Source: Paenibacillus thiaminolyticus (GTDB lineage Bacteria; Bacillota; Bacilli; Paenibacillales; Paenibacillaceae). From it: DNA of 64,000 bases. The stretch is taken from NCBI RefSeq assembly GCF_007066085.1, contig NZ_CP041405.1, positions 6,045,501 to 6,109,500 on the forward strand. Reading direction: 5' to 3'. Of this stretch, positions 19,901-26,879 are shown one piece after another (within the stretch, counting starts at the first letter, position 1; each line of letters starts with the position of its first letter). The notes below the pieces were generated by a model. It worked only from the letters and a program-made list of their open reading frames with translations, was not told the DNA's origin and made no database searches. A program made the translations under genes and the position numbers.

Positions 19901-19977
19901 ATGCCAAGCTGCATCATACGCTGGACCAATTCATCGAGCAATTCCAAGCTGGCGAGGTGCAGTCGGGCAGTGTCTAG
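10960..19977 (+). CDS. Trans-AT polyketide synthase, KS-KR-ACP-KS-KR-ACP-C
   Basis: 3005 aa with no internal AT. KS1 (about 12-430; DSACSSS Cys, ETHGTA His, NIGHLYEAAG His), then a trans-AT type linker ending YPFKRTRCW. KR1 (about 650-1120; GGLGGIG cofactor loop, Tyr in PGYIAGN) and ACP1 (about 1160-1230; GANSILL). KS2 (about 1295-1715; DTACSSS, EAHGTGT, NLGHANEAAG), KR2 (about 2150-2400; GGTSGIG, Tyr in SCYMAAN) and ACP2 (about 2490-2560; GGDSILL). A terminal NRPS condensation domain (about 2587-2990) has HHILLDG. All KS, KR and ACP key residues are intact. There is no loading module, so KS1 must receive a chain from another protein. Prediction: two ketide units, both reduced to beta-hydroxyls, then amide formation with glycine from the A-T protein at 24764. 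No thioesterase. The linker before ACP2 contains a duplicated segment. Confidence 0.93.
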   Translation: MNHLDRSPYKDDDIAVIGIGLQIAGTNNLEEFWGIFENNIDCIRDLPQGRQDDLEDLAQLYSLMMPNPNGRISYNKAGYLERIDEFDYEFFKISPIEAQVMDPIQRILLQTIFHAFDDAGYTPDMLNGTKTGIFIGYTPGSTKDNYSTNIFHNNPELIKYSNVGNMPCMVPSRASYILNLKGPTMIIDSACSSSLVAIHDACMSIKNGTCTMAIAGGIRLHSFPIAYDDMNVGFETDDNKTRTFDNSASGAAIGEGSAVVLLKPLKAAEQDKDHIYAVIKGTAINNDGASASITAPNPAAQATVILEALESSGVSVEEIDYIETHGTATALGDPIEFRGLTSAFEKFTDKKQFCGLSSSKSNIGHLYEAAGVASFIKALAAIKHKKIPGASHFNIPNLKIDFCDSPFYISSTTREWKKDGLRICGISAFGISGTNSHVIVQEYDNQYEPMQAPDNNLLGLSAKSLASLVSLVHHYKDYLEKNEVDVNLFAANANLYRAHHAQRAAVVFSNRDHLLAVFNRLATTDPSEWTNIDGVYYNDQPHESKEMDYSQIRSALKRCNTSFMNEGTGSCQDELQADLDYLATMYSYGAKMDWSALYQGMEPKHIPIPYYPFKRTRCWLPKKEKKRNWTELASKLDHPKKEEEPVPVSSDLFYKRVFVEADSLVKNHDLGRCLVIHRQEDQIEELCDSLNQRFFAVETIGIDIDEAKRTGIEKYFSQLFGEIPYKDISHIVIADLHGQQESWSAEQLLDRQKVQLLSVVSIYREFANYENRLKITPLLNHCFQVTGDEADVNPNNSSMFGLCKSLNRMFKNITSCCIDMDNQTDWTRIADEICAVSNKDIVAYRDNTRYYEGLHEAEWETDNQQLVIQDDGVYFISGGLGGIGFATAMEMAHRAKDVSLILVGRTRLPDPSEWDTIRRTSPESDVAEKIERLRLLQAKTKHIEYHAVDIADADALQFVLQYVKTKYGRINGVIHGAGISGGITFEQLNEEHLTNILKPKVIGTYMLDHFTRDHNLDFFLMFSSISTIFSSADLPGYIAGNIYLDSYSDYRSRVCGSKSITVNWATWSEIGMAVKSKFTIDTLFQTIKTKEAIQALFSVLQRGSGSVVVARLNLKDKISMLLKTYPMQLSPRIAEALSENANESQSRKSSNDASQREQYGNVEDTLIKVCCKNLGYEEMNVHHNFFELGANSILLSIIYKDLNEVFPGVLQVTDLFSYPTISLLAEHISNHMASPVHPSCPEPEAEAAARISRDTISVAPISVEAACYDTIPSDSAAPNPDVKPVETSSMEQDDDSVAIIGVGLDLPAGNDLRSYWEVLIHGINVVRDIPPERSVDITKHLRARNFSEEQIKFRKCGYLDEVNKFDHAFFGISPRDAALLDPVMRLFLQCCSNAIDDAGYGADGVKGTNTGVFLGYTANIGNAYNRLLYEMDPKLFNDALPIGQVSMTASRAAYVFDLKGPSMVIDTACSSSLVALHMACEQIRFGKCQMALAGGASIMAIPLADGTGIGFESPEEKTRAFADNASGSAIAEGVGVVLLKSLKQAQKDGDSIYAVIKGSAINQDGSSFGIAAPNYMAQSDAIQKAWHNAGVTAHDISYIEAHGTGTQLGDPIEIRGIHNAFEACTDHKQICGIGSVKTNLGHANEAAGMCGLFKCILALQHKLIPPTLHFQAPNQNIDFIHSPLYVVDKATPLKAKGEKAIIGISGFGMSGTNAHIILEEAPKAASRAKTKHKLPLVFTVSARTEQAVFQLIRRYRAYLRENTNVDLMDLTCTLNRGRKHYSHRLAFIYHHHHELLARLTELAKLESFAQIANDWCRCGHYSIVPESKKEKYPHEITSKEQQLISDEVNAYCANADKQNAAALQFIINCYIQGAAVRWSALYNEPYQKLHLPTYPYARHHAWYPIPVTETPPLREKTVYDHFFHHKRWVVQDEITVTLPRQEETCVLVHSDSHGNPLLARALREEGVRVIEVFASDIGFTQIDHDRYRIGNHADDFKELFLQLSDIPIRKIVHVGAYRDAEASNIHDMYEEFEYGFFNVVHLVKGLVKARLDQPVQLVLVACNAYRISGEEQRLLPHHATVLSLGKVIEQEIPNISCRAIDTDMDTDVKQIIGQLFADHPMYVIGLRQGISYVEEFDEAEMQPETAHRIVQGGTYIITGGTSGIGIQNAKLFSEQAKCNLILLSRKGFPDESVWEAYESKEGYQEQIKEFKQIKKNGSTLEFIACDVSNADDVQAMLESVRTKYKKINGIVHCAGVIQPSFMLRKEKESYLSVFAPKIRGTWNLAEFTRNDQLDFMLLHSSNVTDAGEPGQSCYMAANAFLDAYTDYLNAQGRNTYTVNWVAWKETGMAHKQGTNVDTVTKAITNREAVNALNELLRSKPQRVVIGQFNEDVDLIPLLENSRNAVAPSFTAKIYKEAYKKPLSEAAAPILVELAPSRPVQEANPASPSGKDIKLTGKLEGIYTPVENAAKAEAENIKLKGNVEGIYTSVERKIGQIYGEILGYDEVDIYEGFFEMGGDSILLTEMHDTINKLYPNIVKIADLFEFDSIQSLSEYIASRMERMESAEKSKGKEAAVRDQKQQTDIVYYDMSCPQERIYFDYRLSSHKHVYNIGFVSDKSGDDYEDLVVNVNKFVEQFDMLRTTFTTVNNKLVQCVNPMKPVEIQRVQVASADDIDFAKYVKTFQLSEYPLFHLTLFEAPEQKLLLFDIHHILLDGYSTTLLQEQMEAFGKRHANAAPLSPYSKYVAFEKTFYAAKEYAEMGDYWKHQLQGFDFTNPLESKAAGDASYGHASVHISSDLADALLAFAKSRNTTMFTILLSAYAIALRMFTNRSDISIVTPMLNRYEPEFKNCIGVFTNLIPIRVEMKPQLTLDEHIKNVTTKTIGGIKNQFYQYNHIIRDFKEAGAQFHFYMDFEDNSLKKFRETEDIPYAVNIPKFTLDLEVKKLNQIYHISASYKKSYVSDEEVNDILHLFLKNVKEMVTNAKLHHTLDQFIEQFQAGEVQSGSV

Positions 19978-20101
19978 TTCCGCCCGTACGCATGGAGATA
20001 ATGCAGGGAGCAAGAAGTCCCTGCATTATCTGCGGGGGCGGCCGCACGCAAGCTTTTGCTCTTGTCCGGTTGCTGCATATGCGACGTAGGAGGCTACAGA
20101 A

Positions 20102-21889
20102 GTGCAACTCAATATATTAAAAAATTTGATGAATTTGTTTACAATCATTTTTTTGCACCATAGATTTTACATCCTGATCTCCTTATTTTACATCATCAGT
20201 CATGCGATAGCCCCGTTTATCACCATTGTTTACTTTAAATATTTGTTCGATGCGATTCAATTCCATTATGGATTGCTGTATATCGTGAATATTACGTTAT
20301 TGATGCTGGCTTGCCAGTTGATCATCACGAATGCGCAAATCTATACCAAAAGCGCAACGACACTGCATTCCAAATGGCTGCTCGTTCCCTTGACGGCCAT
20401 GTTCTGCAAAAAATCAATCGAAATGGATTATAAAAATACGGAGGATCAATCCATTATCCGGGAAATGAATCGAGCTTCCTTTGTGTTGGCAAACGGCGAT
20501 AATTTAGAAAAATACTTGGCCGCGGTCAACGGCATTTTTGTTGCTCTCCTGCAATTGACCTTCATTACGTATTTAGCAACCTTGTCAAATCCACTCCTCA
20601 TTATCATTGTGCTGGCGGTCTCGATTCTGAATACGGCCATCAGCATCCGAGTTCAGAACAAAAACTATCAAATTCATAGAGAGTCATTGCCTGTTGACCG
20701 AAAGTGGCGCTATATTATCCAGCTTGCTGCCGAATTGAAATTCGCGAAGGAGGTTCGATTATTCAGCCTTGAAAACTTCGTCACCCGCAAAGGGGACGAA
20801 AACAGAAAAGAATTTTTTTCGTTATTCGACAAAATCAATAAAAATGAACGAAAAGGGCTGCTCCTGAATATAGGCATTAATGTGGCCCAAGAAATCGCCA
20901 TCTTGGTTACGCTCGTGTATTCCGTCATTTTCAGGGGACTCACCATAGGTAATTTTGTTGTGTTAGTGAATGCGGTAAGACAATTCAGCGACAGCTTTCG
21001 CGCCCTATTTGACCATATGATCAATCTCTACACGATCAATCATTATATCAATGATTTCTTTGTTTTTCTCCGACGCCAAAGCGACCTGCGAGATCATTCA
21101 CAACAAATAGTGATCGAAGCGGGAGAACCGCCAGGGAAATTTGAATTCGTCAACGTGTCTTTTCACTACCCCAACGATCCGAGAATGATTTTGAAAAATA
21201 TAAATTTGACGATAGAACCAGGCGAATGTCTTGTTATTGTAGGCGAAAACGGGGCAGGGAAGACAACGCTTATCAAGCTGTTGATGCGGCTGTATGATGT
21301 AACGTCCGGAGCCATCCTGTATAACGGCGTGAATATCAAAGATTATGATTATGACAGCTACATGAATGTATTAGCCACTGTATTTCAAGACTATAAAATA
21401 TTTGCCGTCAGCGTCTACGAAAATATTACGTTTAAAGAGGCAGAAGAACAAGATGCTGCGGTTCATTCCTTATTGGAACAAAATAATCTAGCGGCCAAAA
21501 TTCAATCGCTTCCCCATCAGGAAAGAACGGTGTTATCAAGAAGGTTCGACCGGGACGGGGTGGAGCTATCCGGAGGACAAGCGCAGCGAATCGCGTTTTG
21601 CCGGGCCATGTATAAGCAGAGCCCTGTCATCATTTTGGATGAACCAAGCGCCAGCTTGTCTCCCATCGCGGAAAATGAGATGTATCTTCGCTTTTCACAA
21701 TTGATTAAAAACAAGACCACCATTTTTATATCCCATCGTTTGAGCAGTTCATCGATCAGCGACAAGATTTGCGTGTTGGATGACGGGGAAATCGCAGAAT
21801 ACGGAACCCACAATGAACTGATTCTCCGCAACGGTCTCTATAAAGAGATGTATGAAATACAGTCGCAGTATTATAAGGAATCAGTGTAG
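20102..21889 (+). CDS. ABC half-transporter (exporter type), subunit 1
   Basis: The 595-aa protein has an N-terminal transmembrane domain (hydrophobic helices over about residues 10-290) fused to an ATPase. Walker A is GENGAGKTT (about 382), signature LSGGQAQR (about 484), Walker B VIILDEP and a switch His in ISHRLSS. It is probably half of a heterodimeric exporter with the next gene, likely for the cluster product or prodrug. Start GTG at 20102 follows GTAGGAGGCT. The gap of 4 bp to the next gene implies co-translation. Confidence 0.9.
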   Translation: MQLNILKNLMNLFTIIFLHHRFYILISLFYIISHAIAPFITIVYFKYLFDAIQFHYGLLYIVNITLLMLACQLIITNAQIYTKSATTLHSKWLLVPLTAMFCKKSIEMDYKNTEDQSIIREMNRASFVLANGDNLEKYLAAVNGIFVALLQLTFITYLATLSNPLLIIIVLAVSILNTAISIRVQNKNYQIHRESLPVDRKWRYIIQLAAELKFAKEVRLFSLENFVTRKGDENRKEFFSLFDKINKNERKGLLLNIGINVAQEIAILVTLVYSVIFRGLTIGNFVVLVNAVRQFSDSFRALFDHMINLYTINHYINDFFVFLRRQSDLRDHSQQIVIEAGEPPGKFEFVNVSFHYPNDPRMILKNINLTIEPGECLVIVGENGAGKTTLIKLLMRLYDVTSGAILYNGVNIKDYDYDSYMNVLATVFQDYKIFAVSVYENITFKEAEEQDAAVHSLLEQNNLAAKIQSLPHQERTVLSRRFDRDGVELSGGQAQRIAFCRAMYKQSPVIILDEPSASLSPIAENEMYLRFSQLIKNKTTIFISHRLSSSSISDKICVLDDGEIAEYGTHNELILRNGLYKEMYEIQSQYYKESV

Positions 21890-21892
21890 AGA

Positions 21893-23767
21893 ATGGAAGG
21901 TTGCCTGGAGGGAAACGGATTGGGGACATTACTGGATAGAGCCAAAGAACTAACCATGTATTTCCATAATATTTTTCGTCTCTACAGCAAGATATGGAAA
22001 TTGGATAAAATGTACATTGTGAATACGGTGTTCATCATTGCTGTCAAAGCGGTACACCCTTTTAACAGCATCATTTTCTTAAAACTCATCGTGGATGAGT
22101 TGACGGCAAGCGCAAGATGGACGCATGCGCTTCTCTATATCCTGCTGATGTGTCTTATCGAATTGACGCTGCGCGCCATAGATGGCGTGTTTTGGACATA
22201 CGAGCAGAAGAAAATACTCCATTTTAAAACCATGTTCCTGCAAGAAATCAATCGAAAAACGATGTCATTATCCTACCACCAAATCGAAGATCCCCAAATC
22301 ATGGACGACAGACAAAAGGCGATGGAAATTTTTTATCCGGGGCAAGCCCATTTCATGGATTTAAAAAACACGATTATCGATTCCAAACAGCTCATCTCCA
22401 ACACCTTTCAGTTTGTTGGCGTCATCGGTATCCTGGTCACGCTGGAACCCTCTATTTTCGCCATCCTGCTGCTGACCTATGTGGTAAGCGTCATCTTAAA
22501 TACGATTGCGGCAGATAAGGAATTCAATGTATGGAGCCATTCTCTCGTCAATATCGGACGCCGCATCGGTTATTTTCAAGAGCTATCCACTGATTTTGCG
22601 TACGCCAAGGAAATGAGAATCAACCAGCTGGGGCAATGGATTGTCGATAAGATGAATTACTATTTCCATCATATGAAAAAGGATGTAACGAAAGCAGTCA
22701 ATTCATTTACAATCATGGGCATCGTTTCTAATACATTGCAGGTTATCGTGAATGGATCGGTCTATTTGTTTATCGGCTGGCTCGCCTTTACAGAAGTTAT
22801 CTCATTAGCGGAGGTTGTCGTTTACATAAGCAGTCTAGGCGTCTTTGCATCCGCTTTATCCGGCATCTCATCCTGCATCATTTCCCTCCAAAAAGCCGGC
22901 ATGCATCTGTCCGCCTATTTTCATTATGTGCACACCGTGTCTTCTCATGAACCGGATCCCGCGGACACGGAGGCTGCAGGGATCGAATTGGATGCGGAAC
23001 AGCTCGAAATCGAATTGATTAATGTATGGTTTAAATATCCGCAGCAAGAGCACTATACGATTAAAAATTTGAATCTTACGATATTGCCGCATGAAAAATT
23101 AGCCATTGTTGGTGAAAATGGCGCGGGCAAAACAACGCTGATCAAGCTGCTGTTGCGGTTGTATCAACCGTCAAAAGGACAAATCTTGATGAATGGGATC
23201 GATATCAACCGAATTCGCTTCGACTCTTATATGAAATTGGTCACGGCCGTGTTTCAAGACTTCAATATTTTACAATTTTCATTGCGCGAAAATATCGTGT
23301 TTGATTGCGAGGCTAAGGAAGCAGACGTTTCCGAGAGTATAAGTAGTCTGGGTCTTGGCAACACGATCGATCAGCTGCCGCAGGGCATACATACCGAGCT
23401 CGGCCGTCTCTTTACCCAGGAAGGAATCGAGTTATCAGGCGGGCAGCAGCAAAAGCTCGCTATCGCCCGGGCATTGTATAAAAATTCTCCGTTCATTATT
23501 TTGGATGAACCGACGGCAATGCTCTCGCCAAAGGGCGAATATGACATTTATTCTAATTTTGCTGGCTTAACCAAGGATAAAACAACGGTTTATATTTCAC
23601 ATCGCATGTCCAGCTGCCGGTTCTGCCATCGTATTGCGGTCATGAGAGCGGGAGAACTGGTTGAATTGGGGAACCATGAGCAATTAATGCGGGAGCAGGG
23701 CGAATATTATACCTTGTATACGACGCAAGCCGAATTTTACCGGAGCTTGGAAAGCCAACCTTCATGA
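21893..23767 (+). CDS. ABC half-transporter (exporter type), subunit 2
   Basis: This has the same TMD-NBD architecture as its neighbour in up to 624 aa: Walker A GENGAGKTT (about 411), signature LSGGQQQK, Walker B FIILDEPTAM and ISHRMSS. Two starts are possible. ATG 21893 lies right after the previous stop but has no ribosome site. TTG 21920 is preceded by TGGAGGG at good spacing and is probably used. The protein pairs with the 20102 product as a heterodimer by context. Confidence 0.9.
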   Translation: MEGCLEGNGLGTLLDRAKELTMYFHNIFRLYSKIWKLDKMYIVNTVFIIAVKAVHPFNSIIFLKLIVDELTASARWTHALLYILLMCLIELTLRAIDGVFWTYEQKKILHFKTMFLQEINRKTMSLSYHQIEDPQIMDDRQKAMEIFYPGQAHFMDLKNTIIDSKQLISNTFQFVGVIGILVTLEPSIFAILLLTYVVSVILNTIAADKEFNVWSHSLVNIGRRIGYFQELSTDFAYAKEMRINQLGQWIVDKMNYYFHHMKKDVTKAVNSFTIMGIVSNTLQVIVNGSVYLFIGWLAFTEVISLAEVVVYISSLGVFASALSGISSCIISLQKAGMHLSAYFHYVHTVSSHEPDPADTEAAGIELDAEQLEIELINVWFKYPQQEHYTIKNLNLTILPHEKLAIVGENGAGKTTLIKLLLRLYQPSKGQILMNGIDINRIRFDSYMKLVTAVFQDFNILQFSLRENIVFDCEAKEADVSESISSLGLGNTIDQLPQGIHTELGRLFTQEGIELSGGQQQKLAIARALYKNSPFIILDEPTAMLSPKGEYDIYSNFAGLTKDKTTVYISHRMSSCRFCHRIAVMRAGELVELGNHEQLMREQGEYYTLYTTQAEFYRSLESQPS

Positions 23768-23785
23768 ATAAGGGGTGGAAGCGCA

Positions 23786-24742
23786 ATGACCAATAGAATG
23801 AAGACCGCATGTCTCTTTGGCGGACAGGGGTCCCAATATATCGGGATGGGACAGGAGTTTTATGAGGCAGATGAAGATTGCCGCCGCTTATTTACCATCG
23901 CCAGCGAAGTGATGGGCTACGATATGGCGGAATTATGTTTTTACGGAGAAGAAGAGACCTTTCAGCATGAAATCTATTCTCTGCCCAGCATGCTGACGAT
24001 TGATTTATGCGCATTCACGCTGGCGGTCAAGAGAGGATTTTCTTTTCAGGCCGTGGCCGGCTTCTCGCTTGGCGAATATGCCGCCTTGGCGGCGGCGCAA
24101 GTCGTATCTGTACGCAATTCGTTCGGGTTGGTCAAGCGATTGGTCGAAGCCTCCCATTCCGTGCTGCGGGAGGGCTCTTATAGTATGGCGGCCGTGAATC
24201 TGCCGGCAGAGATGTGCGCTATGATGTGCTCCCATATTCACAGCGGCTATGTACAAGTGGCGAATTACAGTTCCAAAAAGCAGGTGACTATAGCCGGAAA
24301 CAGGAAAGGGCTTGAGGCTTTCAGCCAGATTGCGAACGAATTCGGAGCCAAAGTGATGCCTATCCGCGTGAATCGGCCCTTTCATTGCAAGCTGATGGAG
24401 CCTGCCGCGGCCGTTTATAAGGAAGAAATACAAAGCGTCCCATTTGCTGATCCAATCATCCCCGTCTATATGAATGTGACCGGCGAAATGGAGACCAAGG
24501 CGGATCAAATTAAAGTAAATATCGTACAACAGCTGTATTCCCCCGTCTTATGGGTGCACACCTTGGAGAATATGCATCTCGCCGGCGTGGAGCGATATGT
24601 GGAATGCGGGCTGCGAAGCGTGCTGTGCAGGATGGTTAGAGATACGCTGGGAATTACGAGAGAGCAGACGGTGTTTTTAAGAACACCCGAAGCCCCCGCC
24701 TCCAAGCAAAGCGTAGGTGGAGGTAGTTCACGAACAGGCTAA
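23786..24742 (+). CDS. Discrete acyltransferase AT2 (trans-AT)
   Basis: The 318-aa FabD-type acyltransferase has FGGQGSQYIGMG (about 10-21), active Ser in GFSLGEYAAL (about 93) and His in RPFHCKLM (about 198). The last resembles the malonyl-specific pattern better than AT1 does, so malonyl transfer to ACP1/ACP2 of the PKS is the likely role. GFS replaces the common GHS before the nucleophile. It is the second AT in the operon, and two ATs for a two-module synthase suggests either two extender types or an editing hydrolase. An AAGGGGTGG ribosome site precedes the ATG. Confidence 0.85.
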   Translation: MTNRMKTACLFGGQGSQYIGMGQEFYEADEDCRRLFTIASEVMGYDMAELCFYGEEETFQHEIYSLPSMLTIDLCAFTLAVKRGFSFQAVAGFSLGEYAALAAAQVVSVRNSFGLVKRLVEASHSVLREGSYSMAAVNLPAEMCAMMCSHIHSGYVQVANYSSKKQVTIAGNRKGLEAFSQIANEFGAKVMPIRVNRPFHCKLMEPAAAVYKEEIQSVPFADPIIPVYMNVTGEMETKADQIKVNIVQQLYSPVLWVHTLENMHLAGVERYVECGLRSVLCRMVRDTLGITREQTVFLRTPEAPASKQSVGGGSSRTG

Positions 24743-24763
24743 TCTTGGTAAAATGGAAGTGAG

Positions 24764-26602
24764 GTGGATGTCTTGTTATTCGGTAAAACAGAACATATGC
24801 GAAATGGCCTGATAAATAAAACCATATATAGCTTATTCGAGGAAATGGCCCGCAGAGTTCCTCACTATACGGCCATTACCTGCAAGGATGAAACGATGTC
24901 ATACGCTGAATTATCGAATAAAGTGAATTCGCTTGCCGCCGGTTTACGAATAGAAAAGGTGAGAAAGCAAGACATCGTGGCCCTCACGATGGGAAGATCG
25001 ATTGACGTGATTGCCGGCATGCTGGCCATTCTCAAGGTTGGGGCCGCATATCTTCCCATTGATCCGGAATACCCGGAACGACGGAAGAATGATATGCTGA
25101 CCGATAGCCGTGCCTCCTTCTTATTAACCCATTCAGGGCTGGAGGCGGCAGGGGAACATGTCAAAGTGCTATACATTGATGAGCTATACACGGCTAACCC
25201 TGAGTACAACGAAAATGAATGCGTAGAACCGGCAGCGGATGATTTGGCTTATATCATCTATACATCAGGTTCGACAGGCCAGGCAAAGGGCGTCATGATC
25301 GAGCACAAGTCGGTTGTCAATTTTTTTAATGGGATGGCCGAAGTGATTGATTTCTCGGAAGGCAAGAAGATCCTCGCCTTAACGACAATCTCATTTGATA
25401 TTTTTGTGCTGGAAGCGCTGCTTCCTTTGACCAGAGGGTTGACCGTCGTGATGGCTGATGAGGAGATGCAAAAAAATCCGAGATTGCTGGCTGATTTTAT
25501 CCGGCATCACGACATTGATATGCTGCAAGCCACCCCATCTATGATGCGGCTGTTAGCAAGCTGTGATAATGAGCCGTTCGAATGTCTGCGAGGCTTGAAG
25601 GAAATCATGATCGGCGGGGAAGCCTTCCCCCAATCGTTATTGGACCCTATGCGAAGGAAGACGAGCGCTAAAATTTATAATCTGTATGGCCCGACAGAGA
25701 CCACAATATGGTCTACGGTGAGCGATGCCACCGCGAAAAACGATATAGATATCGGCAAGCCTATCCTGAATACGCAAGTGTATATTATGGATGAGAGCAA
25801 CTATCCTGTCCCCGCCGGGGAAGAAGGGGAGCTGTGCATCGGAGGAAGCGGCCTGGCGAGAGGATATGCACATCGGCCGGAGCTTACGGCGGAGCGGTTT
25901 GTCCCGAATCCATTCGTTCCCGGCGAACGAATGTACAAGACCGGGGATCGGGTGAAGCTGCTGCCGGATGGCAATCTGCAATACCTCGGAAGAATCGATA
26001 ATCAAGTGAAAATAAGAGGGCACCGGATCGAAGTAGAAGAAGTGGAAGGCGCCTTGATGGAACATCCGTACATACAACAGGCCGCTGTGGCTTCATGGGA
26101 GGATCAAGAAAATAATAAATATTTATGTGCCTATGTCATCGCCGAGCATGAACTGCATCCGGGAGCGTTACGGGAGTTCCTGAGTCACAGCCTGCCTGAT
26201 TATATGATCCCTTCCTACTTCATTCGGTTGGACCACATGCCATACACGCTTAACGGGAAAATAGACAGAAAGGCGCTGCCTTTTCCTGAAAAAATACAGC
26301 TTGCAAACGAGGGGCATGTACCGGATCGAGCAGGGGAGGATGCGGATATCCTCTCCAAGATCAAGGCAATCATCAGAGCGAATGCAGAGATTGGGCTTCC
26401 CCTCGAAGAGATCGGTCCGCACTCTCATTTATCCGACCTGGGCATTCACTCCATCACTTTTATTAAAATGATTGTTGCTATAGAGACAGTATTTGATTTT
26501 GAGTTCCCAAGCGAGGATATCGACGCGGCCCAATATGTTACCGTACAGGATGTGGTTGCCTATGTAGAAAGCAAAGCAAGCAAAGCTACCATTCATAACT
26601 GA
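24764..26602 (+). CDS. Stand-alone NRPS A-T protein, predicted glycine-activating
   Basis: An adenylation domain (about 20-510) with YTSGSTGQAKG, YGPTETTIW and GRIDNQVKIRGHRIE, then a carrier domain with LGIHSITF (Ser near 575), in 612 aa. Reading the ten specificity residues against GrsA gives D-I-L-Q-M-G-L-I-W-K, one step from the classical glycine code DILQLGLIWK. It would hold Gly for the condensation domain at the PKS C-terminus. No C or TE domain of its own. The start is probably GTG 24764 after GGAAGTGAG. Last gene of cluster 1, closed by a terminator 5 bp later. Confidence 0.88.
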   Translation: MDVLLFGKTEHMRNGLINKTIYSLFEEMARRVPHYTAITCKDETMSYAELSNKVNSLAAGLRIEKVRKQDIVALTMGRSIDVIAGMLAILKVGAAYLPIDPEYPERRKNDMLTDSRASFLLTHSGLEAAGEHVKVLYIDELYTANPEYNENECVEPAADDLAYIIYTSGSTGQAKGVMIEHKSVVNFFNGMAEVIDFSEGKKILALTTISFDIFVLEALLPLTRGLTVVMADEEMQKNPRLLADFIRHHDIDMLQATPSMMRLLASCDNEPFECLRGLKEIMIGGEAFPQSLLDPMRRKTSAKIYNLYGPTETTIWSTVSDATAKNDIDIGKPILNTQVYIMDESNYPVPAGEEGELCIGGSGLARGYAHRPELTAERFVPNPFVPGERMYKTGDRVKLLPDGNLQYLGRIDNQVKIRGHRIEVEEVEGALMEHPYIQQAAVASWEDQENNKYLCAYVIAEHELHPGALREFLSHSLPDYMIPSYFIRLDHMPYTLNGKIDRKALPFPEKIQLANEGHVPDRAGEDADILSKIKAIIRANAEIGLPLEEIGPHSHLSDLGIHSITFIKMIVAIETVFDFEFPSEDIDAAQYVTVQDVVAYVESKASKATIHN

Positions 26603-26606
26603 TCCG

Positions 26607-26639
26607 CAAGCCGGCGCCAATTCGCCGGCTTGTTTTTTT
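26607..26639 (+). terminator. Terminator of cluster 1
   Basis: A 9-bp GC-rich stem (AAGCCGGCG / CGCCGGCTT) with a short loop is followed by seven T residues, right after the A-T gene. Confidence 0.92.
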
Positions 26640-26829
26640 GCGCTTGAGCTTCGCGGGAACGGGAGCAGGCGGGACAAGACAAAATAACCCCTCGCGCCGA
26701 ACAAACGAACGAAGTGCGCCGCGCGGCCGGACATCTCGCCCCCCAAGTCCGCACAGCCCGGCGCCGTCCTGCGCGACCGTACCCGCTACAATAGAAGATA
26801 AGAGGGAAGAGGCAGAGCTTCTCTACTTG

Positions 26830-26843
26830 TGAAAGCGTTTGCT
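26830..26843 (+). promoter_or_regulatory. cre-like box upstream of glycoside hydrolase
   Basis: TGAAAGCGTTTGCT matches 12 of 14 positions of the CcpA cre consensus. It lies 40 bp downstream of a TACAAT -10-like hexamer and 36 bp ahead of the glycoside hydrolase start, a position where CcpA or a LacI-type regulator would block transcription. Confidence 0.5.
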
Positions 26844-26879
26844 TGCGGTGGGATAGCTGGACAGAAGGGGGATATAGGA

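Noticed and set aside
10960..19977. Cis-acyltransferase domain within the PKS
   Set aside because: No GHSxGE motif occurs between KS and KR in either module. The spacer is a short linker ending in a YPF/YPY motif, as in trans-AT synthases.
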